Shown here piece after piece: positions 46,308-55,723 of a DNA stretch of 64,000 bases (its first letter is position 1; each line of letters opens with the position of its first letter). The translations under genes and the position numbers were made by a program. Source of the DNA: Panorpa germanica (taxonomy: Eukaryota; Arthropoda; Insecta; Mecoptera; Panorpidae); contig OY783220.1 in NCBI GenBank assembly GCA_963678705.1, positions 1,509,001 to 1,573,000 of the forward strand, in the 5' to 3' direction. The notes beneath the pieces were generated by a model. It was not told the origin of the DNA, ran no database searches, and worked only from the letters and a program-made list of their open reading frames with translations.

Positions 46308-48083
46308 TTTTTTTATATTTATTCACTTATTTGCCTTGACTTTCTTTCGTCATAGCCACCAACAATCTTTTTTAAATACATCTTTTATAATTTATAATTT
46401 AATTTTACAAATTTATAAATATTTTAATATTTCACTAATTAATTTCCGTCCGTTCCACTGTATAATATCAATTTCTAGAAACCTTATTTACGAATAGACG
46501 CTATTTAATAATTATAATTTTATATGTTACTCTAATATGTATGCTCTTATATTATATTATTTTTATAATTTCGCTATTTTTTTCTTCCTCTTTCTATATT
46601 TTCAAATATAGAAAATTTATTTGAATCCGTCATGAATTTATTTCTTTCTTCATTTTTATTTTCACTAAAATTTTGTGATACTAATAATTTAGAGTTGGAT
46701 TGAATTTTTGGTACTTTTATGGACCTCTGAGAATTATTTTCTGTTTGTTCCTCGTCATTATCTTGTTCATTTTTTCTGTAATTGTTCCTTGTATTATAAG
46801 TTCTAGGTGTAGAATTTGTAATATAATTAATGAAACTTTGTTCTTTCTCATTCTGTTTAGTTTCAATTTTATTATCATTTATATTATTTTGTTTTTTAAT
46901 ATTTTCCTTTTTACAGTTTCTATCTAAATATGTTCTTTTTCTAATGGGTGCTGGCTTATATGATGGTATACTATTTTCACGACTTGTTAAATTTTGAGGA
47001 AAGTCCTTTTCATAATTAGATAATATATCAAATCTATTTTTTGTAGTTACAGCATACGAATTTTTGTCTTTCCAAATTTGAGGTATTTCAATAGCGGCTT
47101 CTTGATAACTAAGATTTCTGTTTCCCATTAAAATTTTTATTTCTTGTTGCCTTTTTATTTCTTTGCAATTTTTATCAGTCGCATCATGTTCTTCATCACA
47201 ATTTACACATTTTATAATTTCATTTTTACATAAATTTAGCGTATGTTCATTTGAACCACATTTGCTACATCTACTCTTTCCTTTACATTGATTGGCCGTA
47301 TGGTTATATCTTAAACATTTATAACATTGTCTCGTATTTTTAATAAATGGTTCACAGGGTAATTTAGCATTCCAAATATAAATATATTGAGGTAAATTTT
47401 GGCCTTCAAAGAAAATGATAATATTTCTAGAGTCCTCATATTTAATTTCATCTTCAACTTTCACTCTCCTTTTTAATCTCCTTATGGAGTGGATTTTATA
47501 AGGGTCACTATAAATGTTTTCTTTTAATTCTTCCTCCGAAAATTCAATATCTACATTTTTGATAATTCCAATTCTTGTAATCCAAAACATTGGTATAAAC
47601 ATATCAACTCCTGATGTTTTCTTGTTATTTAATTTCACTAACATATTAGCTGATTTAGGATTTTTACATACCGCCATTATTCTATTTTTCCCTATTTTCT
47701 TTATTTCTGTAATATCTTTTCCATATTCTGAATTATATAGAATTTTTGCTGTTTTTAATGTACTGATCCCATATTTTTCATTTAGAATATCTTCTTTCTG
47801 AATCATAATTTTATAAGAAGATAAAGTTAAATTATCTTCATTGTATAAATTTATATTGGGGTCAACTCCAACTTTCCCCTCAGAATTCAAATTCATTTTT
47901 TAAATTCAGAAAATTTGAATATTAAAATAATAATATTTTAGATAATGCAATTTTACTTTAAATTTAAATTTACTTTTTAATTAATTTATATATATGTATA
48001 TTTAATAATATTAGTTCAATTAAATTATTTTAAGGAAACAAACAAAACACGTCTATCACGTATCGAATGACTACTCGATTGTG
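46308..48083 (-). mobile_element. ORF1-only I-like LINE derivative (1.78 kb)
   Basis: Read on the - strand, it starts with the same 5' end as the complete LINE ('cacaatcgagtagtcattcg') and has the same 5' UTR and an intact ORF1. The sequence then jumps from 'cagtggaacggac' (matching 57,200) to 'aaattaattagtgaa' (matching ~60,828). This loses about 3.6 kb, nearly all of ORF2. It keeps the 3' UTR, the hairpin and an A-rich tail. 'ctttataatattt' flanks both sides (46,295-46,307; 48,084-48,096) as target duplication. A 31-bp loss near the ORF2 start is also seen. It needs an enzyme from elsewhere to move. Confidence 0.85.
46574..47896 (-). CDS. LINE ORF1 (Gag-like nucleic-acid-binding protein), intact, 440 aa
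   Basis: This is the only gene of the ORF1-only element. LINE ORF1 proteins coat the element RNA into a particle and act as nucleic-acid chaperones, in the cytoplasm and at the target. Residues about 25-185 form the folded N-terminal part. Three zinc knuckles follow from residue 191: CYKCLRYNHTANQC and CSKCGSNEHTLNLC (both C-x2-C-x4-H-x4-C), then CVNCDEEHDATDKNC (C-x2-C-x3-H-x6-C). The last ~150 residues are Asn/Lys-rich and look disordered. By eye about 92% of residues agree with the ORF1 at 55.7 kb. The start (MNLNSEGKVGVD) is shared by both. An unbroken frame without ORF2 suggests either youth or selection. Confidence is high for the family and low for present activity. Confidence 0.9.
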   Translation of the reverse strand: MNLNSEGKVGVDPNINLYNEDNLTLSSYKIMIQKEDILNEKYGISTLKTAKILYNSEYGKDITEIKKIGKNRIMAVCKNPKSANMLVKLNNKKTSGVDMFIPMFWITRIGIIKNVDIEFSEEELKENIYSDPYKIHSIRRLKRRVKVEDEIKYEDSRNIIIFFEGQNLPQYIYIWNAKLPCEPFIKNTRQCYKCLRYNHTANQCKGKSRCSKCGSNEHTLNLCKNEIIKCVNCDEEHDATDKNCKEIKRQQEIKILMGNRNLSYQEAAIEIPQIWKDKNSYAVTTKNRFDILSNYEKDFPQNLTSRENSIPSYKPAPIRKRTYLDRNCKKENIKKQNNINDNKIETKQNEKEQSFINYITNSTPRTYNTRNNYRKNEQDNDEEQTENNSQRSIKVPKIQSNSKLLVSQNFSENKNEERNKFMTDSNKFSIFENIERGRKK

Positions 48084-48092
48084 CTTTATAAT

Positions 48093-48290
48093 ATTTCTCC
48101 CGTTTTTTACACATTTACCACTATATCTTTGCTCCTATTGGTCGTAGCTTGATGTTATATAGCCTATAGCCTTCCTCGATAACTGGACTATCCAACACAA
48201 AAAGAATTATTCAATTCGAACCAGTAGTTTCGGAGATTAGCGCGTTCAAACAAACAAACTCTGTCGCTTTATAATATTAGTATAGATACG
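48093..48290 (+). repeat. Second copy of the repeat 3' end, right of the ORF1-only element
   Basis: 48,093-48,278 repeats 46,121-46,306 (186 bp) with two substitutions and then continues into 'agtatagat', the natural end of this repeat. Between the element's 5' end (48,083) and this copy lies 'ctttataat', identical to the unit's own end. That fits a pre-existing tandem array of a 183-bp unit into whose junction the LINE inserted. Confidence 0.75.
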
Positions 48291-48387
48291 TACTGAAAAT
48301 TAATTGTTGGTTTTGTAAATATCATACGTAAACACAATATAAAATTTCTTTTTTTTTTTGTTCAATTTTGTAATAACAGGGTCAGGT

Positions 48388-48397
48388 TATAAATAGC
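48388..48397 (+). promoter_or_regulatory. TATA-like box upstream of a short acidic frame
   Basis: 'ttataaatag' lies about 30 bp before an ATG at 48,419. No clear initiator at the right distance was found, so this is a weak candidate. Confidence 0.2.
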
Positions 48398-48418
48398 AGG
48401 CGCGTTTCAATTGAGTGC

Positions 48419-48511
48419 ATGAGTGGTGGTCATCGACGCGACATAGACGTGGAGGATGAGGAGGAGCTGGATGGAGAAAGGCGTTTGTATATGTTTCAAT
48501 CAAATCTTTGA
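48419..48511 (+). CDS. Possible short acidic exon or peptide (30 aa)
   Basis: A 30-codon frame starts MSGGHRRDIDVEDEEELDGE and then reads RRLYMFQSNL before a stop. Its codons are GC-rich (many CG and GA codons) in surroundings of very high AT, which is unusual for a chance frame here. A TATA-like box lies just upstream. It could be the first coding exon of a gene continuing beyond a splice donor, but no strong GTRAGT donor is visible. It could also be a patch of old repeat. I do not recognise the sequence. Confidence 0.2.
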   Translation: MSGGHRRDIDVEDEEELDGERRLYMFQSNL

Positions 48512-49904
48512 ATACAGACAATCAAACACAATGATATAAAAAATAAATAATTGTATAAAAATGTGAAAACAACATACGAATTGAACAATTTTTCAATCAA
48601 TCATTTATTTAGTAATAACGAACAATAAAAATCAGTGAAGAATTGCCTGATTTGCCACCAATAATAAAAGCGAGTTTAAACTTTACAGAATTCAATAGAT
48701 TTTTAGGGGTGATATTTATCTATCACTTTTATATAAGTTTGTAGACTAACATTGTAACTGAATTATGGCAATTAGGGCCTTAATCTAGACGATCAATGAT
48801 GACACTTATGATAGGTATACATACAGTATTTTTATACTTCTAATTACAGGAGTTCGGCGAAGACTCATGCTCAAAAGAGTCATACGAGCCGTATAAATCT
48901 TATTCGTTCCTATATACATTATACAAAATTAGTGAGGCAGTACTATTTTATAGAATCTTTAATATAACTTAGATTTTTTTAAACATTTTTCTGATAGCTG
49001 TTATGACTTGACCTTTGATTCACTTCCGGTTTGACGTAGATTTCTGGGACACCTTGTATATAACGATCAGATATACAAATATTCTTATTATTAGACTGTG
49101 TTTACCTTATATTTGTAATAGTAGCGGAGGTAACACATATTTTGAAAATGATTTTATTTTTTACCTTTTCTTGAGTTTCGAATTTTAATTTATGTAATAT
49201 TATTTTCCTTTCTTTGACAAGTAAGAAGTAAGTATTGCACCACATCTAACAAAAAAGAAAAGAATACTATCTAAATAGACATAGGTCAAAAATTGGATAG
49301 TAATTTTGATTAATATTTGATTATCTTTTAAAAGTTTTGTAAGAAACTAATAGTATATTTATTGCGTAATAGGCATGACAATATGACAAACAAAAGCTAT
49401 AGAAAATAAAAATGTTTAAATATTCATATCGACATAACAGAAAACTAAAAACCGATTCTACAAAGAAATTGATAAAGTTCGTAGTATTGTGAAGAGTAAG
49501 TGACAAGGTACAAGTGAGGTATGGCAGCTCTAGCCGCTACGTCAGGTGATTGTCTACAAGAAAAAGTTTTAATCAAACAGTTGATATGGGTTCAAATGTT
49601 ACCATATTAGAACAATAAACACATTTACTTGTAGCTTTGAGCTATGAATAACATGAATACGAACATACACATTACCTACCCAGGCCCCTACACCCCTCCC
49701 TTCATACACAACCCATACCAACACTCCAACATTTGATTAACAAATATATTTAAATAATATATTTTCCAATTGAACAAATGCAAAACAAATGTAAATAAAA
49801 TAAACGCTACATTAATATGTTTTAGAATTATTTAACTGTTGTTTTACTTTAGAAATGCTTGAATACACTTTTTCTGGTATACTACATGAAATACAATTTG
49901 CACG

Positions 49905-49970
49905 TGGTATGTTCTACTAGCACCAAGATGTGCACCGATGGCGACTCCAAGCAGTTCAGGACCCGACACT
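49905..49970 (+). repeat. Short shared segment, copy 2
   Basis: It matches 1,480-1,545: 'caccaagatgtgcaccgatg' followed by 'gcgactccaagcagttcagg'. The surrounding frame (49,859-50,050) reads KMCTDGDSKQF in the shared part. Origin unknown. Confidence 0.4.
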
Positions 49971-51010
49971 TGTGCACTTCGAACCTGATATTAAAACCCG
50001 TTGAACGAAAGGTGTATGTGATCATTGTAAAGAAATTAGCGCTCAAATAAATTGAACTAAATTTTTCTGTCAATAAGAGGCCCTATTATTTTTTTTGAAG
50101 CTGCTGTGAGTTAATCTTAACTAATTGTTCTTGTAATATTCTAGACTTAGTAATAGTAAATAGTATAAAATAACGAAGAGACACGGTGTGTTTTTGATTC
50201 ATTTTCTTAAAAATGAGTATATTGTGTATACCTCTTAGGGCAATGCAGCTGTTTTACGAATACCCTATTAAGGGGCCACAATCTCGTTTAACGGTTCTGC
50301 GTTTCTGTTTCGCAGTCTTTTAGAAATACACAGTCTATATATGTATAATCAATATTTACTTTGAAGACAATTTCCACTGTCAATATTTCTTCCTGTCAAA
50401 CTTTAAGGCTCTTTATTGTGCTTGGGAACACGCGCATTTCATCCACGCTATGTCTCGTGAACACGGTTATGGCCTATGGGGTTATTATATGGGTTTAGGG
50501 TTAAGTGGTGGGAGAAGGGAGATGAGATGGGAGTGGGAGTGAGAGTGAGGGTGGAGGTTAAGATAGCACGTTGTCCACGGTTCCATTTAACACAGTCACA
50601 ATCACAAAACAGTTTAACTGTTTACAACAATAAGTGGCGGTGTTATTACTACTCGTATTATTGTTCTATAAAGTTTTGTAAGTTTCAAGATCTAATACGA
50701 GAACTGCGAGAACGAAGTTTATTGTTTATTTCCGTTTATGTGATAAACAGTTTGCTAAGTATATCGCCGCTACCTTGTACAGATACGACTATATTCATAA
50801 CTTTAGACTCTATAATTTATGAAATAGAGGTTCAAATCTGTACATATTAAGATATTTTGAGAATATCCGTAAGTACAGTTCCTCTAATATTAATCGTGTT
50901 GATAAAACATGAAAACTCCAAGGCCACTAATCCGAGACTGACAGTGAAAATATTGGAAATATTTACTTTTTATGCCGGTTTCACACCAGAAAGACAAAAC
51001 AATAAAATAC

Positions 51011-51323
51011 AGCACTGTTTACACTAAAGACACAGTCCTTAAAACATTTTTGTCTTTTGTTGCTGTTTTAGTAGACAAAACACATTCCCATCAGGAGTCG
51101 TAGTTTTGTTTTTTGTGAACATTTGCGATTGTCAATTGTTATTTATCATTTGGCTAGCAACTAGTTCCAAGAGCAGTTGTAAATAAGTGCAGAATGCAGT
51201 GGATAAAAGATAAGACCAGCACTTTAATAGAAATGTATCGCCAACACAATCATTTATGAGATACTAAATTTTTATGGGACACACAGAAAAACACTAGAAA
51301 CAAAACCAGTCTGTTCAATGTGA
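51011..51323 (+). mobile_element. MITE-like element H, copy 2
   Basis: The left end is 'cactgtttacactaaagaca' and the body 'cttttgttgctgttttagta' and 'gttttttgtgaacatttgcg'. The right part is 'acacacagaaaaacac' and 'aaccagtctgttcaatgtga'. Compared with the 28.5-kb copy it has roughly 110 extra bases in the middle and lacks the outermost right end. Confidence 0.6.
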
Positions 51324-53246
51324 ATTAGATCTCTCTTATTTTCGACCTAGTTATTTTATAAAAGTCTTTAAATGTGCAGAATTAGTTTTTATTCAAATTT
51401 TTATTTATTAAAGTAAATATAAAAAAAGAACTCGCTGGTAAAAAAACAATCGTGTAGAAGTTGTAAATATAAATAGAGGTAATGAATTTTCTTATTTTCA
51501 ATATCAGTATTTTCATTTTTCATATAAAATATGAAACAAAAATGTTAAACGAAAGTACTCTGAAGTATAAAACCTTTAAACTTAGTATACCATATAGAAA
51601 TATGAGTAAATGAAATACGGCCTCGTCCCTTTGTAAAGACGAATACGAAAATAAAATTGTCCGTAAAACAAATGTAACTGTACTGGTAGATATCAAACCA
51701 CCTCCCTCCTCCTCCCCTCCTTCCACTTAGTACACCGTACAAGTTTGTTGTGTATAAATAATGATTTTGTTTTTATACGTAAATCTATGCGCATAATCAA
51801 TTCAACGTTTGTGACGGCTTATTTTCACATATTTCAATAACTTTTTTCAAATTTGTGTAGTTTATGTTTCCCGCCAACGGAAAAAACAAACATGGGAAGA
51901 GGAATTCTTTTTTAAAATTCGCATATGATAAATTATTATTTTCTTTTTAATGCAGTGTGTGTGCATAATTTGATCTCGATAGCGCAACAGTTTTAATAAA
52001 AGTGATAAACAAACTCTTTGACCCAGTTAGAAAAATGTATTGCAGTTCCAGGTACTAGCTTGCTACAAGCTAATTCCAAGGTTCATTTTTTACTTGATGA
52101 GCGAAGTTAATAATAATTTATTAAGGTAAATAAAAGCCAATTAATAAATAACTGATATAAATTTAATTGCTGAATGTATGGCTTAACAGAAATGTAAAAT
52201 AAAGATTATAAACAATTTACATTTTCTTATATTTTAATGAAAAAGAAGTTAATGTAATCAGTATTAAATTAAAGCTCCAAGCAAATGAATTCAAATAAAC
52301 CCCAATTCATTCAAAACATTTTGAAACGTGATACTTGGTACATAAAGCAAGCAATACTTAAAACATTAACATTGACTCAATAATTTTCCTTATTTTTAAT
52401 TGGAACAAAAAGTATCTTTCATTTATCTCTTTATGTTTCAGCAATATTCTTCAATAATTCTTTTCAATATTTTTAGTATCTATACAAAAAAACGATTATG
52501 AACTTTACAAACACAAAAGTATGCAAATCATTAAAAATTCTAAAGATAGATTCTATTGTGTTGTGATATATATAGAAATATTTTCATCTGGAATTGACTA
52601 CCTCCTACCTTCTACCTTCTACCTTGTATCATACTTACAAAGTATATGAAATATTAAGTATTATAAATACGTTCTAATAACACAAAGTTATATCAAGAAA
52701 CTTGTTCTTTTATTTAAAGTTTATTCTCGCAAAAAAAAAAAACAACTTATTGAAAATGCTTTGATCAAAAGTTAATTCCACTTTGTAACAAATATTGATG
52801 TTTACTAAGTGTAATAAGTAAAAAGATCTGCTCGCTAATAACTGATAAATCCCTTAGACATAATGAGAAATCGTCTTGTTAGCAACATATGGTTCTCTCG
52901 TAACAGTAAAAGTAAGCGTCTACAGGTTCGCACTGCTCGCATCAAAACACGCAGAACACGCTCGCTCGAACAAAATATAGAAGGAAGGCATAGGCACATT
53001 TGTTTGACTAAACCATATATATACCATTAAAAACCCTGTGAATTTAAAATAGATAGTAAAAAGAAGATGTATACAAGAACAGGGAAGGAAGAAGGTGGGT
53101 GGCAGAAGAAAGAAGAAGAAGAAAGAAAGACAAGGGTAAAGTATTGAAAGAGAAGACAAGATGAGATTACAATAGTTAAAGTTTAATTTAAGAATGACTT
53201 CAAATATAGAAAAATGAAAACTTGGTAAATATAACGACGTAATATA
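51324..53246. other. No gene; one family G repeat
   Basis: AT-rich with a purine-rich run at 53,090-53,150 and a family G copy at 52,040-52,105. The minus-strand 179-codon frame at 52,920-53,459 is built from the purine run and repeat B and has no domain. Confidence 0.45.
52040..52105 (-). repeat. Mini palindromic repeat (family G)
   Basis: 'ccaggtactagcttgctaca' and 'agctaattccaaggttcatt' form the core. 'tagcttg/caagcta' around 'cta' is a perfect palindrome. On the - strand it reads like the 13.3-kb units. Confidence 0.55.
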
Positions 53247-53715
53247 ATGCCTGTACAAAACGATGCTACAAACACCTTCCAACGTTGGACGCTTGATAGT
53301 TGGACGCTTGATAGTTGGCCGCATCGTATGGTCGATGCTGTAACTAAGCGTGTCCAATGTCATGTGTCCAACGTTCACGTTGGAAGAAGTTCGAGCTGTT
53401 GTCGGTATTTGACCCGCGTCAAAAGGGATTTTTCTACCCCCTCCACACACTTGATCCACATGTCATGCAATGCTGCACGAATCTTCCAACAAAAGAAGGT
53501 TTTATACTTGAAAGTTTCTTTATTTACTTGAAAGATTTTAACAAAATCGGTTAGTGTCAATAATATCAACAAATTAATAAAACAAATAAATAATTCGTAT
53601 CAAACATTCGTGTATTCCACAGTGTAGTAGGAAAATTGCCATGTCAATCTTCCAATATTTGACTCACACGTTGAAGACAAATATTTGAATCAAACGTTCA
53701 CCGCATCGTCTGGAG
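53247..53715 (+). repeat. Dispersed repeat B, copy 4 (longest)
   Basis: It starts 'gtacaaaacgatgctac'. Here the word 'gttggacgcttgata' is present in tandem (53,283 and 53,298) and a 'gtccaacgttcacgttgga' near-palindrome follows. It continues with 'tctaccccctccacacactt', 'tacttgaaagtttctttatt' and 'aatatttgactcacacgttg'. It is the best guide to the full family length (about 470 bp). Open frames over it are by-products. Confidence 0.65.
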
Positions 53716-54339
53716 CCGGATTAAAGAAAAACTCTAAAGCACAGCAGTACATATTCAATAAACGTGATGACAAAATCATTGAATCACAAACTAATGTTCT
53801 ATATTGGTTTTAAGAATCCAAAAAAAATTACAGTCGTTCTTCGGGCTACAAACTTGATTCATTCTTTGACTACATCACCTTTGACCACTCGTTCGTAACA
53901 GTTTTTCCCATTGAAATTTATGTAAATCCAAATAAAGCGTAGTTGGCACCGTACAAAAGTAGAGCCTCCTCGCATATTAGGGCCTTGCTCACACTACTGT
54001 AGCAAACTGCTTTTCATTAATCCAAATTAACATTCATTTGCTTCGATTCTCATACATACTCACTCCTTTAACCACATTAACCGCCCTTAATGCATCTTTT
54101 TTCTTTAATGTGATATTGTTTGGCGAGATCATAAGTACGGACACCATTATAGTAATAGTTCACTTATGCTTTTTATATATAAATATTTTATACGCAACGA
54201 TAAACAATGTTCAGAAAACGCACCTTGGAGTACAACTAATGTAGCAATGCTGAAACATCGCAGCGGCGGTAACGTCATGTTTCAAAAATGCTGAAATATT
54301 GCGACGGCGCCAAAGCCATGTTTGTGAGTTTGTATCTCG

Positions 54340-54420
54340 TATTGTATGTCACTCGAATCAAAATTTATTCGAACATTGTGTTCGTAACTCGAATTGTTCG
54401 TAACTAGAAGCGCCACTGTA
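54340..54420 (+). mobile_element. pogo/Tigger-like right-end fragment
   Basis: 'gttcgtaactcgaattgttc' and 'gtaactagaagcgccactgt' resemble the inverted right terminus of pogo/Tigger-type insect MITEs. No left end was identified. Confidence 0.45.
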
Positions 54421-55516
54421 CTTTTAATAGCTATAAGTATATTATTATTTCCCAATGTTGTATTGCCAACGCACAAATTATTTATAAAACATCCCTTAAA
54501 GTGTTACTATTTCACAATCTCAAACCTTTTCATTAGAACATCTATTCTGTCTTATTAGTCGGAGACAATACTTTCCCGACTATAATGTTCTTGAAGTTCC
54601 CAAAATAAAAGTAACAAGTTGTTAGCCCAATTACTGGGTGTAATGTGTGAAAGGTGAACGATTGTTCGTCATTGGTTGAGTGCTAGCTGTACGAGTAAGG
54701 ACTGCTCACTGACTGCGAGCTTTATGGGGGGCTGATGAATTATTTATACCGGAGGTAAGACTCTCCTCTTAGCGTATGATAAATGGTAGAATAATATAGA
54801 AATCATAGGAACAATAGGGGAACCTCCTTTTGTTTTAACGAATTAGGGTTAAATATTTATTTTACTTCATCCAAAATTGAACAATGTGTATACTGATTTT
54901 TAAATAGCAAATATAATTATTTATTACGTAATGACGAAAAAAATTAATGAAAATACATAAACTAAGATCTAAATTATCATTAAAATCAAGCAGATAAATA
55001 GTACAATATAAATACACCAACTTCTAGCTCTATTACTGATAAATAGAACTATAAATATTTAATTAAGGCACTAAATTGCCATATATTAAAGGTTAATATA
55101 GATAAAATATGAGTTTCATTAAATCGATCATTGCCGTATCGTTTACCGTACAAAAACCGGGCATAAAACAAGTTCTAACCACATAACATTTGATATTCCC
55201 TGTATATTCATAAATGCTATATAATGAGAAAATAATATCCTGATATACATGAATAAACATGACAGTACATACTTTGTACATGCAGCAATTTATAAATACG
55301 CATATACATACGACATACAGTGTCATACATCACAACAGCATGTACATAGTATATGCAATACACATGAATGTATATACTTTGAATATAATTTGAATATCCA
55401 AGTGTTTTCTGGGTAGTATGTGATATGATGCAGCATGTATGTAAACTAGACGTTTACAATTAAATATAAGCTACATTTTATATTAAATACACAATACAGT
55501 GGAAATTTGATATAAT

Positions 55517-55530
55517 AAATATTTTAAATA
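55517..55530 (+). repeat. Target-site duplication of the complete LINE
   Basis: 'aaatattttaaata' directly before the LINE 5' end recurs at 60,970-60,983 directly after its poly(A) run. The first base of the right copy may belong to the tail. Confidence 0.85.
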
Positions 55531-55723
55531 CACAATCGAGTAGTCATTCGATACGTGATAGACGTGTTTTGTCTTTTTCCTAAAAATAATTTAATTGAAT
55601 TAATATTTTTAAATACATATATATATATATAAATTATTTAAAAAGTAAATTTAAAGTAAAAGTAAAATTGTATTATTTAAATTATTATCATTTTAATATT
55701 CAAATTTTTTCTGAATTCTTAAA

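Larger units (their letters stand above)
48291..51010. other. No confirmed gene; candidate promoter spot at 48.4 kb
   Basis: It holds the 48.39-48.52 kb patch (listed separately), family J end words at 48,850, a mariner-like end word 'gggacaccttgtata' at ~49,046 (reverse of the one at 12,787) and the shared segment at 49,905. A GT/GA-rich patch lies at 50,500-50,570. The 124-codon frame over the last patch has a biased sequence and no domain. Confidence 0.4.
53716..55530. other. No gene; pogo-like end and a local duplication
   Basis: Contains a diverged 37-bp tandem pair at 54,246-54,323 ('gctgaaacatcgcagcggcg' / 'gctgaaatattgcgacggcg') and a pogo-like right end at 54,340-54,420. The rest up to the LINE is AT-rich. 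Confidence 0.45.

Noticed and set aside
46700-46927. Open frames antisense to the LINE ORF1s (also 47,514-47,801 and 56,693-56,923)
   Set aside because: They are the complementary reading of A-rich Gag codons (Phe/Ile/Leu-rich output) and mirror each other only because the ORF1s are homologous.
46121-48278. 186-bp target-site duplication for the ORF1-only LINE as the main explanation
   Set aside because: A 13-bp duplication plus a pre-existing tandem explains the extra 'ctttataat' at the right junction and agrees with the 14-bp duplication of the complete copy.
50476-50850. 124-codon frame starting in a GT/GA-rich patch
   Set aside because: The start is a simple-sequence run (VGVRVRVEVK) and the remainder shows no domain or conserved motif.
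52920-53459. 179-codon minus-strand frame
   Set aside because: It runs through repeat B and a purine-rich microsatellite-like tract; composition-driven, no domain.
53247-53572. Several overlapping frames on both strands
   Set aside because: All lie within repeat B, and similar frames appear at its other copy (20,731-20,976), so they follow the repeat and not a gene.
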